The notes under the pieces: generated by a model | Told to the model about the DNA's origin: nothing | What the model saw: only the letters and a program-made list of their open reading frames with translations | Database searches by the model: none | Made by a program: the position numbers and the translations under genes | In this document: one piece after another, positions 23,512-35,354 of the stretch | Layout of the letters: every line of letters starts with the position of its first letter | Position numbering within the stretch: position 1 is the first letter of the stretch | From: Gaertneriomyces semiglobifer | Lineage: Eukaryota > Chytridiomycota > Chytridiomycetes > Spizellomycetales > Spizellomycetaceae | Assembly (NCBI GenBank): GCA_025558075.1 | Contig: JAHLKF010000010.1 | Coordinates: 248,001 to 312,000 of the forward strand | Direction: 5' to 3' | Length of the DNA stretch: 64,000 nucleotides

Positions 23512-24341
23512 ATGGCCCTGGACGCTTACGGTGAGTTTTCCCACTCTCCATTCGGACTCGCACGTCGCTGTCAGTTGCTAAAAGACCAGTCTCGCTCTCC
23601 AAACTCGCAGCATCGAAGTTCCATCAACTCGTAAGCTCCTTTCCAAAACTTCAGCAAAATCTCAATGTCGGCATCGTAGCATCAACGGAAGCAGCGGTAG
23701 ACATCCTTGAATGTATGCCGGACGGGTCGGAGGAGCACCTCAAGTACATCCGCGACCTTGAGGCCTCCATAAAGCAATACGTAGACATGCAAAGCGAGAT
23801 GCAAATCCAACGAGAAATCCTCGATGACATGAAAAGCACCCTTCTGACACAAACTGTAAATGGTCAATCGCCGATCACAGACTTAACCGCCCATTTCCAA
23901 GCCGAGTTCCAGCGGAAACAAGCCGAGTACCAAGCTCGGAGCGACCAAGAGAAATATAACGACGCCGAGCCGTATCAAGAATTCCGTTCCAAAGTGCTTG
24001 ATAAACAGAACCCCGGAAATGTTGAAGAAGAAGGTGATGACGGTCTGATGATCGTCAGCCAGAACATTAGCCTCGAATGCCCTATTACGCGAAAACTGTT
24101 CAAGGAACCGTATACCACAAAGTGCAAGCATACCTTTGAAAAGGCCGCCATTATGGCCGTGATTCAGACGGCACAGGTGGAACGACGACGAGCAGAGTGT
24201 CCGTATGCTGGCTGCAACAAGTACATCAGCTTGAGCGACCTCAGATTAGATCGCGACATTCAGAAGCAGGCGGCTCGGAAAATGACGCAACTCGAAGCCG
24301 AGCAGGAAGCCGCAGATGAGGAATACACCTACATGGACTAG
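23512..24341 (+). CDS. NSE2: SMC5/6 complex SUMO ligase NSE2/MMS21
   Basis: SUMO E3 ligase subunit of the SMC5/6 DNA repair complex. Exon 1 (23512-23530) has 19 bases; exon 2 runs 23590-24341; 256 residues. The N-terminal 150 residues are helical and should bind SMC5. The SP-RING is at about 165-225: LECPITRKLFKEPYTTKCKH, then ECPYAGCNKYIS, holding the Cys/His set typical of NSE2. The acceptor 'ccag' at 23589 was chosen because the nearer AG at 23584 leads to a stop. The tail is acidic. Confidence 0.9.
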
Positions 24342-24566
24342 TCCACCCACACCATCTACATACCTTTTTTTGAACCTGTATATAGTTTTTGTTGCACAAT
24401 AGATGCGAGAAAGAAATGCCACATATACATCTATTACTCGATACAATAACAGTGGTTTGCCCACTATGAGGCAGGACCCCGTCGCCCTTAAAAAAACCGG
24501 CGCAACCAAGAACGAAATAAATTACATCCGCGATAAAGCTTCTCATCTGACCCCGAACTTGGGGCC

Positions 24567-27500
24567 TCAGAGGAACCCTGCTCGTTGCAGCATTTTGATT
24601 TTCGCTTCTACTTCTAGTCTTTCCTGCTCCACTTCATCTACCCGAGGCTCGCGTTCCAAAGAGAACCGATACAGCTCTTCGGCAGCGTCTTTCCCATGCC
24701 ACTCGGCGATGCGGCTGGTAACCCAATCTTGAATTTCAGCAACGACGGTAAGAGGGTAGGCAACCTGAAATCGCTGGATTTCCAGTATGAGCCGCGCGAG
24801 TTTGATGTATTTATCCATGTTTATCAAGGGTGGAAGGGCGGGATTCGATGAGGTTCGGAACGCAGGGTTTCCATCGGATGTGAAAGTCAAATCGGTCAGA
24901 TACACCCCTGATAAATTATGAATCCTGTGGTCAGCAAAGGCGAAAATTCACATACGCAAGGGCCTCGAAAGAATGAGAAAACATACCTAAGAAAGGAAGG
25001 CAGCATCCTCCGACTCGTCTCACGCTTTCTCGTAGTTCCCTAAAATTCTTTTCCACACCGACAATCTTGCGTAAGGCTTCAAAAGCAGTTCGCCATTTAC
25101 CGCTTACGCCTTCCCAAGTCCTCTTTAACCGTGCAACACCGGCGCTGTTCAATCCGCTCAGAACTGCCATTAACGAATTAAAGTTGTTCAATTGGTGTAG
25201 GTGTTGTGAAACTTTGATGAAATACTTGATGACGTTTGCACGATGCTTCGGATCCGGGGGAGCAAGGATACTGGAAATCACAAGCGTGGCAATGTCGTTG
25301 CCTGATTTGGTCAATGCGCCGACATTGGGTGCGAGATGTGGTTTGGTCGTCCAAGTCTGATTGATGAGTTCCATAGGCTTGATTTGGCAAAACAGTTTGC
25401 TTTCCATAATAGTGATTTGTCTCGCCATTTCAAGTGGGTCAATGTCCATCAACGTCATCCTCTTGATGTTCTTTGGCATTATCGGTGCTGGAGGTGCACT
25501 ATTGGGTGTATAACCTGAATCGCTCTGTGCACTGATGGATGTCCCCGTACTGATCGTTTGTAATGATATCTCACTCCCATTTGTTGACGAACTAAGAGTG
25601 CGACGAGGAGCTTTAGGCGTTCCACCGCCCTCCTTCGTCGTTGAGCTCTGCCGTGTATGTTGCATTCCCTGGACCACCCCATCTACTTTCCGCTGCACCA
25701 GCTCCACCAACCGACCAGCAAGGCCAGTATCTACCATTTCAGTGCGGGCAAATTCCCAAATGGCATCCAGTACGACGTCGTCCTCATCCTCTATCCACCA
25801 GTGTTCCAGCCATGCCCTTAACGCATTGTACACTCGTAATCGAATAGGGGTCTGCTTTTTCTCTTGCCACATCTTGTATTCCTCCGCCGTCAAGCCAGAT
25901 GGAGGAGAGATGAAATACCGTTGTCGCAGAAGCGTGAACAGCGTAGTTGAAGTGGTAAATTGGTGGAACAACATCAAGAAAGCAGTAAAGAAAGTAGGAT
26001 CAACCGGGGAGTCGTGTACAGTCAATCTCTCAATCAGTGCCTCTAACGTCCCACCACTCACTCCTCCTTCCATATTGATCAAAATCTCGCCTTTACTATA
26101 TTCATAGTCCAAAAACCATGCTTTCTCTGAAGCACCGCTGGTTCTCAACTTTGGAGCATCTTCCCCAAAAAACTTGTTGAGTTTTGCACTCGGTGGACCA
26201 CTTCTCTGCGGAACACGCCGCGGACTGACCGACCCTGCGCTTGTTTGCGAAACGTTATGCGCGGACCCGCTGCGCGCCATGCCGGGCATGCCCTCACGGC
26301 TTCCCATACTGCCCACGCTCGATACACTCTCTGCAATGCTAGGTCGCCGCTGCCCAGAGTTCCATCCGGTTACAATCGCCGGTTGTGGTCCTCTTTGACC
26401 CTCGGAATCTGTCCGTAGCATCATCGGGCTACTCGCTGCTCGTTCGCGCGGCCCTTCAGGTGGCTGTTCCTCGCCGAGAAACGTAAGGCTCATCGCTCGT
26501 CGTTGCAGAACTCCCAGTTCCGAGTCTCTTCTACGTTCTTCGTCGTACTCTTCGGCGACACTGGCCATATATCTCAACTCGGAAATTTCCCGCTGATCAA
26601 TCAACAACTTGGTGGCCATCAACACATCTTCAACCGCCTGCAACACGCTAGTCGTTGTCTCCAACAATGTCCCTAAGGCATTCGGTGGCGCAAACTCATC
26701 CATAGTCGTCCTTGCAGCAGTGACGAGATCATTTACTGTAGAATATAAAGTCTCCTTTTTGGTGGCAAAGGTGACCATTGAATCTCGCGCCGCATCCGAT
26801 GCCGGTCGCTGCCCACTGGATCGATTGCTGCCGCTGCTTGAAGTTCCGGCGGATCTGAGAGCGTCATCGCTGATGGGAATTTCTTCAATCAAACTTAATA
26901 GCATTCCTATTTCCGTCACAGTCAGCCGCGCTTGCTCAATCAGTGAACCACTGATTCGTCGCTCGGCGGTGATCATATTCACAAGCCGTGCTATCGACGC
27001 AATGATTGCATCCGAATGCATGTCTAGCCTGGACACAAACTCGATATCACTCAACTCCGCCCCGTTCATATCAAAGTCATTCGCGTTTGTTTCCGCTGGT
27101 GATGGGATAGGTGTTAAATCCAGAGGAATGTCCTGCGCAATGGCTACAAAGTGTCGTATCGATAATAAAACCTGACCGGCTTGATACCTCATCCTATTTA
27201 CAGCATCCGGCGGGGGCCAAAGACCAGCGGCGACCTTTGACGCAAGAACCAATTTGGAAAGACTGCTCATGATGTGATGATGGTGACTTCTCAGTAATTT
27301 ATTCTCTCGGATGTGCGGGGCATCCTTACTAGTCGTTCCGCTACTTGCCAACATGTCTCGAATGCTCAGCACTACAGTATTGGCCAAGCCGACGTACTGC
27401 GTCTTCGAGTCGTGCTTGGCCGCATTATTCAGAGCGGATATCGCGTGGAGAATGTTGTTAATGAGAATTTCCCAGGTCGGAGTTGAATTGGGTGGGATCA

Positions 27501-28463
27501 AAGAGTAAGGTATAGGGAGATTGGCGGACATCTGGGATATCGTGCGCGGTTTACTAGAGGACGAAGCTGACGAAGCGCCATCCATCGACTCTTTGCGCGG
27601 TGGAACCATCGACAGTGATACCACGGTAGAAGCATTAGAATTGATAGATGTCATGCTGGTGTGCGGATTGCGCGAGTCACCGAGCGATGATGCGGATGCA
27701 TACGCAGATCCATCGTTGCGCTTCAACCCTGAAGGCGTAATGCCTTTAGCGGCATCCATCAAGATCAGGGTAGACCGCTTGGTGGTTTTCTCAGCCTTTT
27801 CCACTTCCGCGAGACTATACGTGGTTTGGTTGGTCTGCGTGTTGTAGTAGTACACTTGTCCTTGAGGTGTCGTTTTACACCCCCAAAACGGCGGTAGCTC
27901 ACCATTCTGCTTACTCGACCCTTTCGCGCTTTGGCCACTTTGGACAGGGTTCATGTTTGTTCCCTCTGTGAGTTCTTTTGCCAAATTCTCTAAGCTTGCG
28001 GACGGTGGTTGGCCTGCTACAGGTGACGCCTCCGTTTCCATCTGCAATTGCTTCGCCTCCTCCATCAAAGCGGATAGCGTCGCCTCCAAGTGAACGCGCG
28101 ATGAACTGCCATTGGTAGCAACAGTAGATGAAGATCCCTTTCGGGTGGCCTCCAACGGTCGCGCCACCTCGGACGATATTGATGGCCTGCCACCCGGCGG
28201 CAGCTCATCCTTCGGCACAGGCTCCACGTAATTTGATGGGAACCACCCTAGAGGCGACAGTAACATCAGTTGCCCACGCCCTTGACCAAGCATGGAATAT
28301 GATAGGAAATACCTCTTAAACCAGACTCCGTCACCCCATCCCACCACCCCGACTTATCTTTAGCGTAGACAAACAGCCGATCACCCTGGCTGAAGCTTAA
28401 ACATGAGTCGTCGGTGGATGCATAATCATGTAACGCCCGAACTATATCCAAATACTGCTCCAT
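24567..28463 (-). CDS. CDC25: CDC25-type Ras guanine-nucleotide exchange factor
   Basis: Activates Ras by GDP release. Three exons: 28463-28313, 28247-24987, 24907-24567; 1250 residues. An SH3 domain (residues 6-62; ALHDYASTDDSCLSFSQGD, WFPSNYVEPV) spans the first intron. A WW-like segment lies near 190-220 (PPFWGCKTTPQGQVYYYN). A long Ser-rich and helical centre follows, then RasGEF-N near 770 (GEILINMEGGVSGGTLEALI) and the catalytic RasGEF domain from about 985 (MDIDPLEMARQITIMES) to about 1220. The catalytic part contains NFNSLMAVLSGLNSAGVARL and CLPFLGVYLTDLTF, the latter across the last intron. The next gene upstream on the same strand is the transmembrane cyclase. Confidence 0.94.
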
Positions 28464-29263
28464 GGCAATCTACAACCTCCCTTGCCGAAGGCTGCTCCTC
28501 CTGCCACAGTATATAAAATCAGCGGAGTAACAATGTTTCCAACAATCGCTATATTTCGACGTAAACTAAGTGCACCCTCAGCGGCATTCTGTAGATGCGA
28601 AACTCCGTCTCCCTTCTCTGCAACCGGCACCTCGTCCTGAAATGCCCGGCGACAAGGCTCACAAGCAAATGCCGTATGGAACCTGGTATCGTCTGATTCT
28701 GCGAATTACAATGATGTGCACAAGCTGTTCACAAGAAACTCCATCGCTGTACCATCGTGGCTAACCCATGTACTCCGCAAAACGAGGGGGTGTTCTACCT
28801 ATTAACAGATGCTTTTTGTCGGGTAATGCTCTAAAAATAGCGACATTCGCTTTGCTTAGCGGACCAACGCCAAAAGTCTACGAAGGTGAAATTCCGCTCA
28901 CTAGCCGACTCCATGCAAACCCGCCGTTATACCAGAAATACTTCCGTGGCGGGGTGTTTACGGTGATTGTAGCATCGAACTCGCACAAGCGTGTGAACTT
29001 AATAAATGGTGGGGATGATCCTTCGAGAAGTCGGAGTTTTGTTTCGCGTTCAGGTCATCCTGGTTTGGCCGCGCTACAAGTACGAGTGTCACCCACACAT
29101 TCAGGAGATAGTGAAGCCCATGATTGAATTTGTATTCGTCTCATATATGTGTGATATTGTTACCAAGTCATGGTATGCTGCTCACCGTTCGTATGTGGTA
29201 ATATGTACAGGACACTCGTTGAGTCCAAATTTCCGGAAACTCTATGAGAGCTAAGGCCCTCCT
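28464..29263. promoter_or_regulatory. Intergenic region upstream of CDC25
   Basis: About 800 bases between the cyclase stop (29264) and the CDC25 start (28463), both on the minus strand. It contains the CDC25 promoter and the cyclase 3' UTR. Scattered short frames have no coding support. Confidence 0.4.
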
Positions 29264-32200
29264 CTATACCATCTCTTCCAGCCATAAACTATTCTTTCTG
29301 GTTATACCAGCTCCTTTCGACATTTCAGCAACTTTGCCGGTACGCATGGCCTTGCCTGTCCCTGGAGCGGGCTCCCTCAAGGCATTCCCGTTACTCATTC
29401 TCGTGATCGAAAGGCCTGTATTCGTTCTGTGAAAGTCACCAGGACCTGTGTTTGTTCTCGACATGGGAGGTGTAGATGTGTGCGTGTTTTGCAGTAGACG
29501 ACCATCGGACGCATCCAAGAGGTAACCAGGCATCGGCAAATCGGCACTTCTAGGTATTGGACTGAATCGGAAGCCGTGGTAGTCCTTGACACATGCGTAG
29601 GTGGATTCTGTGATGCAGACGCCGTCGACAGGACAACGTTCTTGCATCTGAATATACGATAAATAACCAAATATACCTGGTACGTAATGCAAGGTAGCAA
29701 ACGCACCTTCTCGGCGAGGGTGACTGTCTCCCCGATAACATCGTATCGGAAGTTCTTAGGGCCACCCATGATCGCGCCACTTGCAGGACCTGTATGAACA
29801 CCGATTCTCATTTTCAAAGGTTTCTTAATCCCGTTCATAATGATTGGGCTTGTGTTCAAATGGTGCTCCACATATGCTTGCATCTGAAGTGCGACCAAGC
29901 ACACTGACAAGGCGGCCAACTCATTATCCAAATTTTTAGAGTTGCTGAGGGAAGAGCAAGCAACATAGGCATCGCCTACCGAAGAAGTTAGTAATTACCT
30001 TGCATTTCGTGTTCGAAGCGCATACCGTCCCATACCTATGGTCGTTACCTTCTCAATATTGTATTCTTCAGTGAGGTAGTCAAAATACGTGAATAAAGTA
30101 TTCAAGACCTTCACGATATCAAGCGGCTCAAGCTCACTCGACATTGCCGTAAACCTAAGAATACCGCACATTAGTACTCACACACTCACGGATAACCGCA
30201 AATACAAGTGTCCACTACCCAGCAATATCCATGTGAAGAATTGTAACCATTTTGAATTCCTCGTAAACGATACTCGTCGGGTCCTGGAGTAGCTTCATTA
30301 TGACCGTTTGAGGTAAAATGCTATGCAGCACGTCCGCGTTTTTGTTTATCTCTTTGGCCACCAGTTCACTCTGCGTTTCCAAAATATGGTCCAACAAATA
30401 CTCCAGACGACGATTCTTCTCCATCAGCCGAAATACCATAATCCACAAGAAGGAACACAGAAAGTGACTAACCCCGTCCGGCCACGTCGTCCTGTCGAGG
30501 GCAAATTGTACCAGGACCATAGTCGTTCCAATGACTGCTGCAGAAAGACTGCGATACACGAATATCACTCCTTCATTTCTCATCATGAAGAAAAATGTCA
30601 GTTGCGGGACGACGAAAGCGCAGAAAAAGTCGTACAAATAAAGGTAACTCCATGGCAATGTCACAGTGATTGCCAAAATCGCAAATGCCACAAAGACGAT
30701 CAGGTATCTCACAGTGGCCCAAAAAGCGTGAAAGGGGGGAATATTCTCTCCGGCAGAGACTGAGAATAATAACACCCCTGAAATCAACAACTGTACACCT
30801 ATACTCAGCGCACCGGAAACGAGTAGCATGGTAAACGTTGACGTGTCGTCCAGTACGTTGGATCCGTACCACTCAGCGTTATGAAGTGCCACGCCGTACA
30901 ATATCACTTCGCAAAATAGACCGCGTAAACCAGCGCGAAGATACGATTTGTACGTTGCAGTCCACATGTCCGAACGAAACTGCTTTTCAATGACAGAGTT
31001 CCGGAAAAACAGAGTCATCAACGATATCTGATTGGAAACGATCTTCAACGGCCGTTGTCCCAGCTTTGACGAATCGCCCGAAAACACCATAGTGCACATG
31101 CGCTCCACAACATCCACCAACGCTTCTTTCGTTTCCAGGTCTGTAAACGCAGGTAACGGAGTATGTCGTGATTTGTTAACATCCTTGTAGCTGATTTTGT
31201 CAACCTTCTCAGTACCTCTTCTCCCTCCAGGGTCAAGGCTCTTGGTTGTAACATTCGGGGCCGTCCACTCGCGGTCAACATGCGTTGGTACCGTCGCTTT
31301 AGGCTTCAGTGTCAAAGGGCTTCCCATTGTGGCCACGTTTATGGCCTCGGACGCCGGTGTTTTCCTATCCAACGTGCCACCCAATCCGCGGCCAACAGAC
31401 AACAGGCTTGGGTACTTATTCAATATTCCTCTCTCAAGGGTCCCATTGCCATTGGCGGCCCTCGACGCTTTCCCAATATAATTTGCAGAAGAACCTCCCG
31501 AGTCTGACCCGCCCCACAATGAAGGAAGATTGCCGCTGGTGCTGTTATCGGTATCCGACATGTGGGAGCGTGATCGCACAGGATAACTTGATGGCATGAG
31601 GTTCGCGTCAAGACGTACGGTTGATCCAAAGCGCTTGACCAACTGCGCTTGTCGGCCCGACCGATCACGACGCGGAATGTCCGATGTGCTGCCCCCAAAC
31701 GCAGTACCATCAACACTGAAGATAGGAATGACACCTTTGCCTTTTATGAATCTGTTCCCCATAGATGTGATGGAGAACGCTGAAAAATAATCATACAAAC
31801 GTCAATCCAGCACTCGTGGGCTTTGCTGAGAATTAACATACCCTGCCCAACTTCGTTATGAACGTTCTCAGTGGCGACAATTTGCCCGGCCGAAGCTTGT
31901 GCGCACATTCTGCATCACCTGATTAACAATGCTGAGTGGCAGCTAAATGAATGAGAATATTTACCTGCTAGCTAAATGAGAAATGATGTGTTAGACCTAC
32001 AAAACAATCAAGCTGTGTACACGCAAACCCCTACCTGAGTTGACAACATCACCATAGATCTTTTAAGTCCAAATGCAGCTCGTGAATATGGAGTGCACGT
32101 TCTTGATACGCGATCATTCAACCTCACCTCGTAGACGAACTTTTTTCTATCCAAATTAAACTGTCAGCTAGGTATGATTTTTCTCAAGTGGTGCGAAACT

Positions 32201-33957
32201 CACCTCCCCACAATCCCAGCTACCAGAGGCCCTATTTCAACTTTTTAGTTATAGACACAAGTAAGGCACCGAATTAGCCACTCACATACCTACGTCCACT
32301 CCAAAGCTGACCTCCAGCTTCATTCGTATACACCTATCTTCAACACAGAATGGTTGTGCGGTATCGAAGTACTCCTGCATGGATAACGCCATATCGAGCA
32401 TTTGTTTGACATGCCCATCGGAGCCATCCAAGCCACCGACGAAGAGAATTTTGGTGGATATGGTCTGTTTGAAATAAATAATTACAATCGAGAGTACTTG
32501 TAACTACCACTGAGAAACCCTTCACCTTGATTTTGGTTATCATTGGGTATTGTTCTACGCACTCGTCAAGGTATTCAAAAATACCGTTCAATAATGTCAA
32601 GGCATCTTTTGTAGAACCTATAGTTGAGGTCATTTCCTTAAAGTTTCGTACGTCCACAAACATAACAGTAGCTGAGGAGAGTGCGTTGATACTCTGATTG
32701 AAAGCTATTCCTAGACTTCACTGACCTTTTGCTATTCTCTCAGCAATAAGATCAAAGTTGTCGGTGCCGACTTCCCGAAGTTTCTCCACTATCCGCCCAG
32801 GTAATGACAGCGAGAGTAAGTAGTTGGTCTTCATTTGTTCCAGGCGCATTTGCGATAGTCGGTTTTCAACCACGCGATATTTAATGTATCTAGAATTCCC
32901 CCAAAGATTCAGTGCCCGGAATAACGCCTGACCAGCACTTAGAAACTTACGCAATGCGACGCTTCTTATCCCCAGCTACCACAAATCCGCCAGCTAGAAT
33001 GAAGACCAAGACGATTGGCGCGCCATAAATGATAGCTCCATGAGCGCCATGCTGGAGCGAGACGAAGACTAGTTTACAGATGCAAAGCACGCTGATACCC
33101 GTTAATCCCACTACGCCTTGTAAGTATGTCGCTGCAAAGCCGCTGCAGACGCAGAAATAAATAATGGGTATAACAGAGATGGGCCCAACGATAGCGCGAA
33201 CTGATCCGGAACAGAAGAAATCCCATGTGGATAGAACTGACACCGAAAAGATCTATGCAAAATCGTTAACTGTTGAATACATCCAAAAGAGAGACCGGCG
33301 TACCTCAACCGCATGTAAAACCAGACGCGCTGCTCGCGAGTGCAAAGCAATCCGTATATACAAGTGGCCCCCTCTCCATATAGTAGTGAACATGAGGAAG
33401 ATAAAGCTTACGATCGACAGAGCACACACGGAATATATGGAATCCATCCTCACAAAGTCGAAACGCAGCCTCCTCAACACCATTGCGCCGGGGAGCACGC
33501 ACGTGAAAAGTAGCAGCTGGATAAACGAAAGCAACCGCAAGTAGACAACGCGGTTCGGTAGCAACATCGTTCGATAATAGTGCTCTTCCGTACGTTCATG
33601 CCGGAACACCAGAGTAATGGGATTCATGTACTTTCTCAGTGTCTCGGAATCCCCTTCCAGCGCCGCTACATTCAAGAACGTAACATTTGATTCCGCTATG
33701 TTTGCATCATCCTCGACTCCCTCATTCTCATCCAGCGGCGCGGAAGATTGTTTCGTAGGAAGGGGAGCACTGGAGGATATCTTCTGATTTCGTCGGACAG
33801 GTAGCACCTGGCGTTCTGAGGGGTGAGGAGACGGAGGAAGTGGATCAATCGTATCTGTCGTCTTCAAGTAGTGGATTGTCCTTTCCCACCAGGTCGGACG
33901 ACCTTCTATAATTTCTACATCATCGGGATACACGGTCGCTGGTGACCTCCGCTTCAT
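29264..33957 (-). CDS. Double-cassette transmembrane class III adenylyl cyclase, swapped catalytic halves
   Basis: Makes a cyclic nucleotide (probably cAMP) from NTP at the membrane. Fourteen exons: 33957-33304, 33252-32951, 32889-32726, 32671-32526, 32464-32290, 32231-32204, 32147-32129, 32059-32035, 31971-31965, 31909-31842, 31779-30219, 30154-30036, 29975-29707, 29647-29264; 1306 residues. Order: soluble N-terminus; about six membrane helices (140-330); catalytic domain 1 (374-545); Ser-rich linker; about six helices (800-990); catalytic domain 2 (1038-1200); Ser/Thr-rich tail. Domain 1 is C2-like: K422, N503 and R507 (NSASRM) are present, the second metal Asp is Thr426, and Glu496 replaces the adenine-contacting Asp. 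Domain 2 is C1-like: both metal Asps (D1047, D1091) are present, but Asn and Arg are Thr1175 and Lys1179. Together they make one complete site. LRR and Ras-binding domains of Cyr1-type fungal cyclases are absent. Confidence 0.88.
31965..31971 (-). other. 7-base microexon of the cyclase
   Basis: The bases CTAGCAG on the minus strand, flanked by AG and GTAAAT, join the last base of exon 8 and the first base of exon 10 to encode Ala-Ser-Arg of the NSASRM catalytic motif. The flanking introns are 63 and 55 bases, normal for this window. Skipping the exon would shift the frame and remove the transition-state arginine. Confidence 0.8.
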
Positions 33958-34263
33958 CACGCTTTCTCACGGACAGAACTCCGATAGAGCGCAACCAGTT
34001 GATATTCTGTTCGGTCAGGACTGATGATCATTTGATACAGACCAACGAAGTCCGATTTCCATTACAAGGTGCTTTCGGTCGTGCAACAACAACCGTCTTT
34101 GCTGCGTTGCTACTTGACATTTCTCCTATTTTAGGTACGAATTTGGATCGCAGTTGAGAATACTAAGAATACCACTGAATTGTTAAAAAGTGTCCGCGGT
34201 GACAAAACGCGCGGAGGTCTTTAATGTCGGCTCTTTGAATTTGAACTATGATATGACACAGGT
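33958..34263. promoter_or_regulatory. Upstream region of the cyclase gene
   Basis: About 300 bases between the cyclase ATG and the stop of the DinB-family gene, both on the minus strand. It probably holds the cyclase promoter. No coding frame is supported. Confidence 0.4.
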
Positions 34264-35122
34264 CTAAAATTCATGCTCTTCTACAAAGTACGGCATATCC
34301 ACGACTGGTAGATCAATTCCTAATTTGAATAGTCCGATGGTGATTTGGCCACCTGCGACAATTGCTCAGCAACGTCACGAAACATGCTCCCCATGTGAGC
34401 TACTTACGGTGATGAGTGCCGTGGTTCACGATGTGAAGCAGTATTTTATGCAAGGGCTTCCCTTTCGGGCACCCATGAGAATCTGCATACTGCTTTGTTT
34501 GGGAGATATCGGTGGTGGGGTCCAAGGAACTCACATAGTTCAGCCATAGTCGATTCTGCCTGTTGGTAAGTATAAAGCAAACGGCGCTCGGTAACAGCTG
34601 CGGGCATACCTGCTCCTGCAGTGCGGCCTTGAGCTCTTGGCGATCCGTGATGTACTTTTCCCAGTGGATCTCTGTGCTTTCAGGTGTAGAGTAGCTTGGC
34701 TACGTATTGCGTTGAGATAGGTGGCATCATCTCGACACCATGTCAACATGCACAAGCACCTCGTGAGTCCAATACCAGCTTAGGTCCTTCATGTCTGACT
34801 GGTCTGCCCTGAGAACGATCCGTTTGTACCTAATGGTACTTGACGATTACTGCCATGCACGGGAATGGGACACGCACATTAACGACAAACCAGAGACGCT
34901 CGGCCAGCAATAAATGGTTGAGCATGCCATGGATGGAACGAAACGGCATGCCCACATTAGAATGATATTGCTCGTCCGTGAGCTTGTCTACTGCAGCGAA
35001 GATTTGCTCATAAGCCCAGATATTGTATCTGGAACGAGTGAGAAGCACACCTCATGAAAGCTTTTTGTCTCAACCAGCATCCCTTACCGATGGTGGGTCT
35101 CTAGCACAGTCCTGGCAGACAT
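34264..35122 (-). CDS. DinB-family protein
   Basis: Four-helix metal-binding DinB/YfiT-like protein; the family includes thiol-dependent transferases and proteins of unknown activity. Six exons on the minus strand: 35122-35088, 35028-34878, 34829-34760, 34671-34610, 34555-34408, 34352-34264; 184 residues, the usual length. The start MSARTVLETHHRYNIWAYEQ resembles the typical RYNxWA opening. Metal-ligand histidines are visible in HGMLNHLLLAERLW and in HIVNHGTHHRGQ, where the last exon completes the arginine. The middle exon (34829-34760) is the least certain; another frame there also reads open, so residues about 63-85 could be wrong. Confidence 0.78.
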
Positions 35123-35354
35123 CGTTAATCGGTCAGAGTTACCAAACAGATGGAGAACAACAATCGAGCTTCTTATTATATGTACAAAAGTCTTATGTGC
35201 GATGGCTTTTGATACGGCGCCGCGTGTTATGGGCACATCTTTCGTCTGGCAACGAAGACCTTCCAATCTGACTGACTCTTAACACATCTCCGGGAAGACG
35301 ACCATTACCACTCTCAACTTGGCATATTCATCACCATCTACAGCTAATCTCATC
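35123..35354. promoter_or_regulatory. Divergent promoter, DinB-family gene and transaldolase
   Basis: Only 232 bases separate the two divergent start codons, so the two genes must share a compact promoter region. Confidence 0.5.

Noticed and set aside
26609..27175. Long plus-strand frame antisense to CDC25
   Set aside because: Opposes the continuous RasGEF reading frame and has no domain; a codon-bias shadow.
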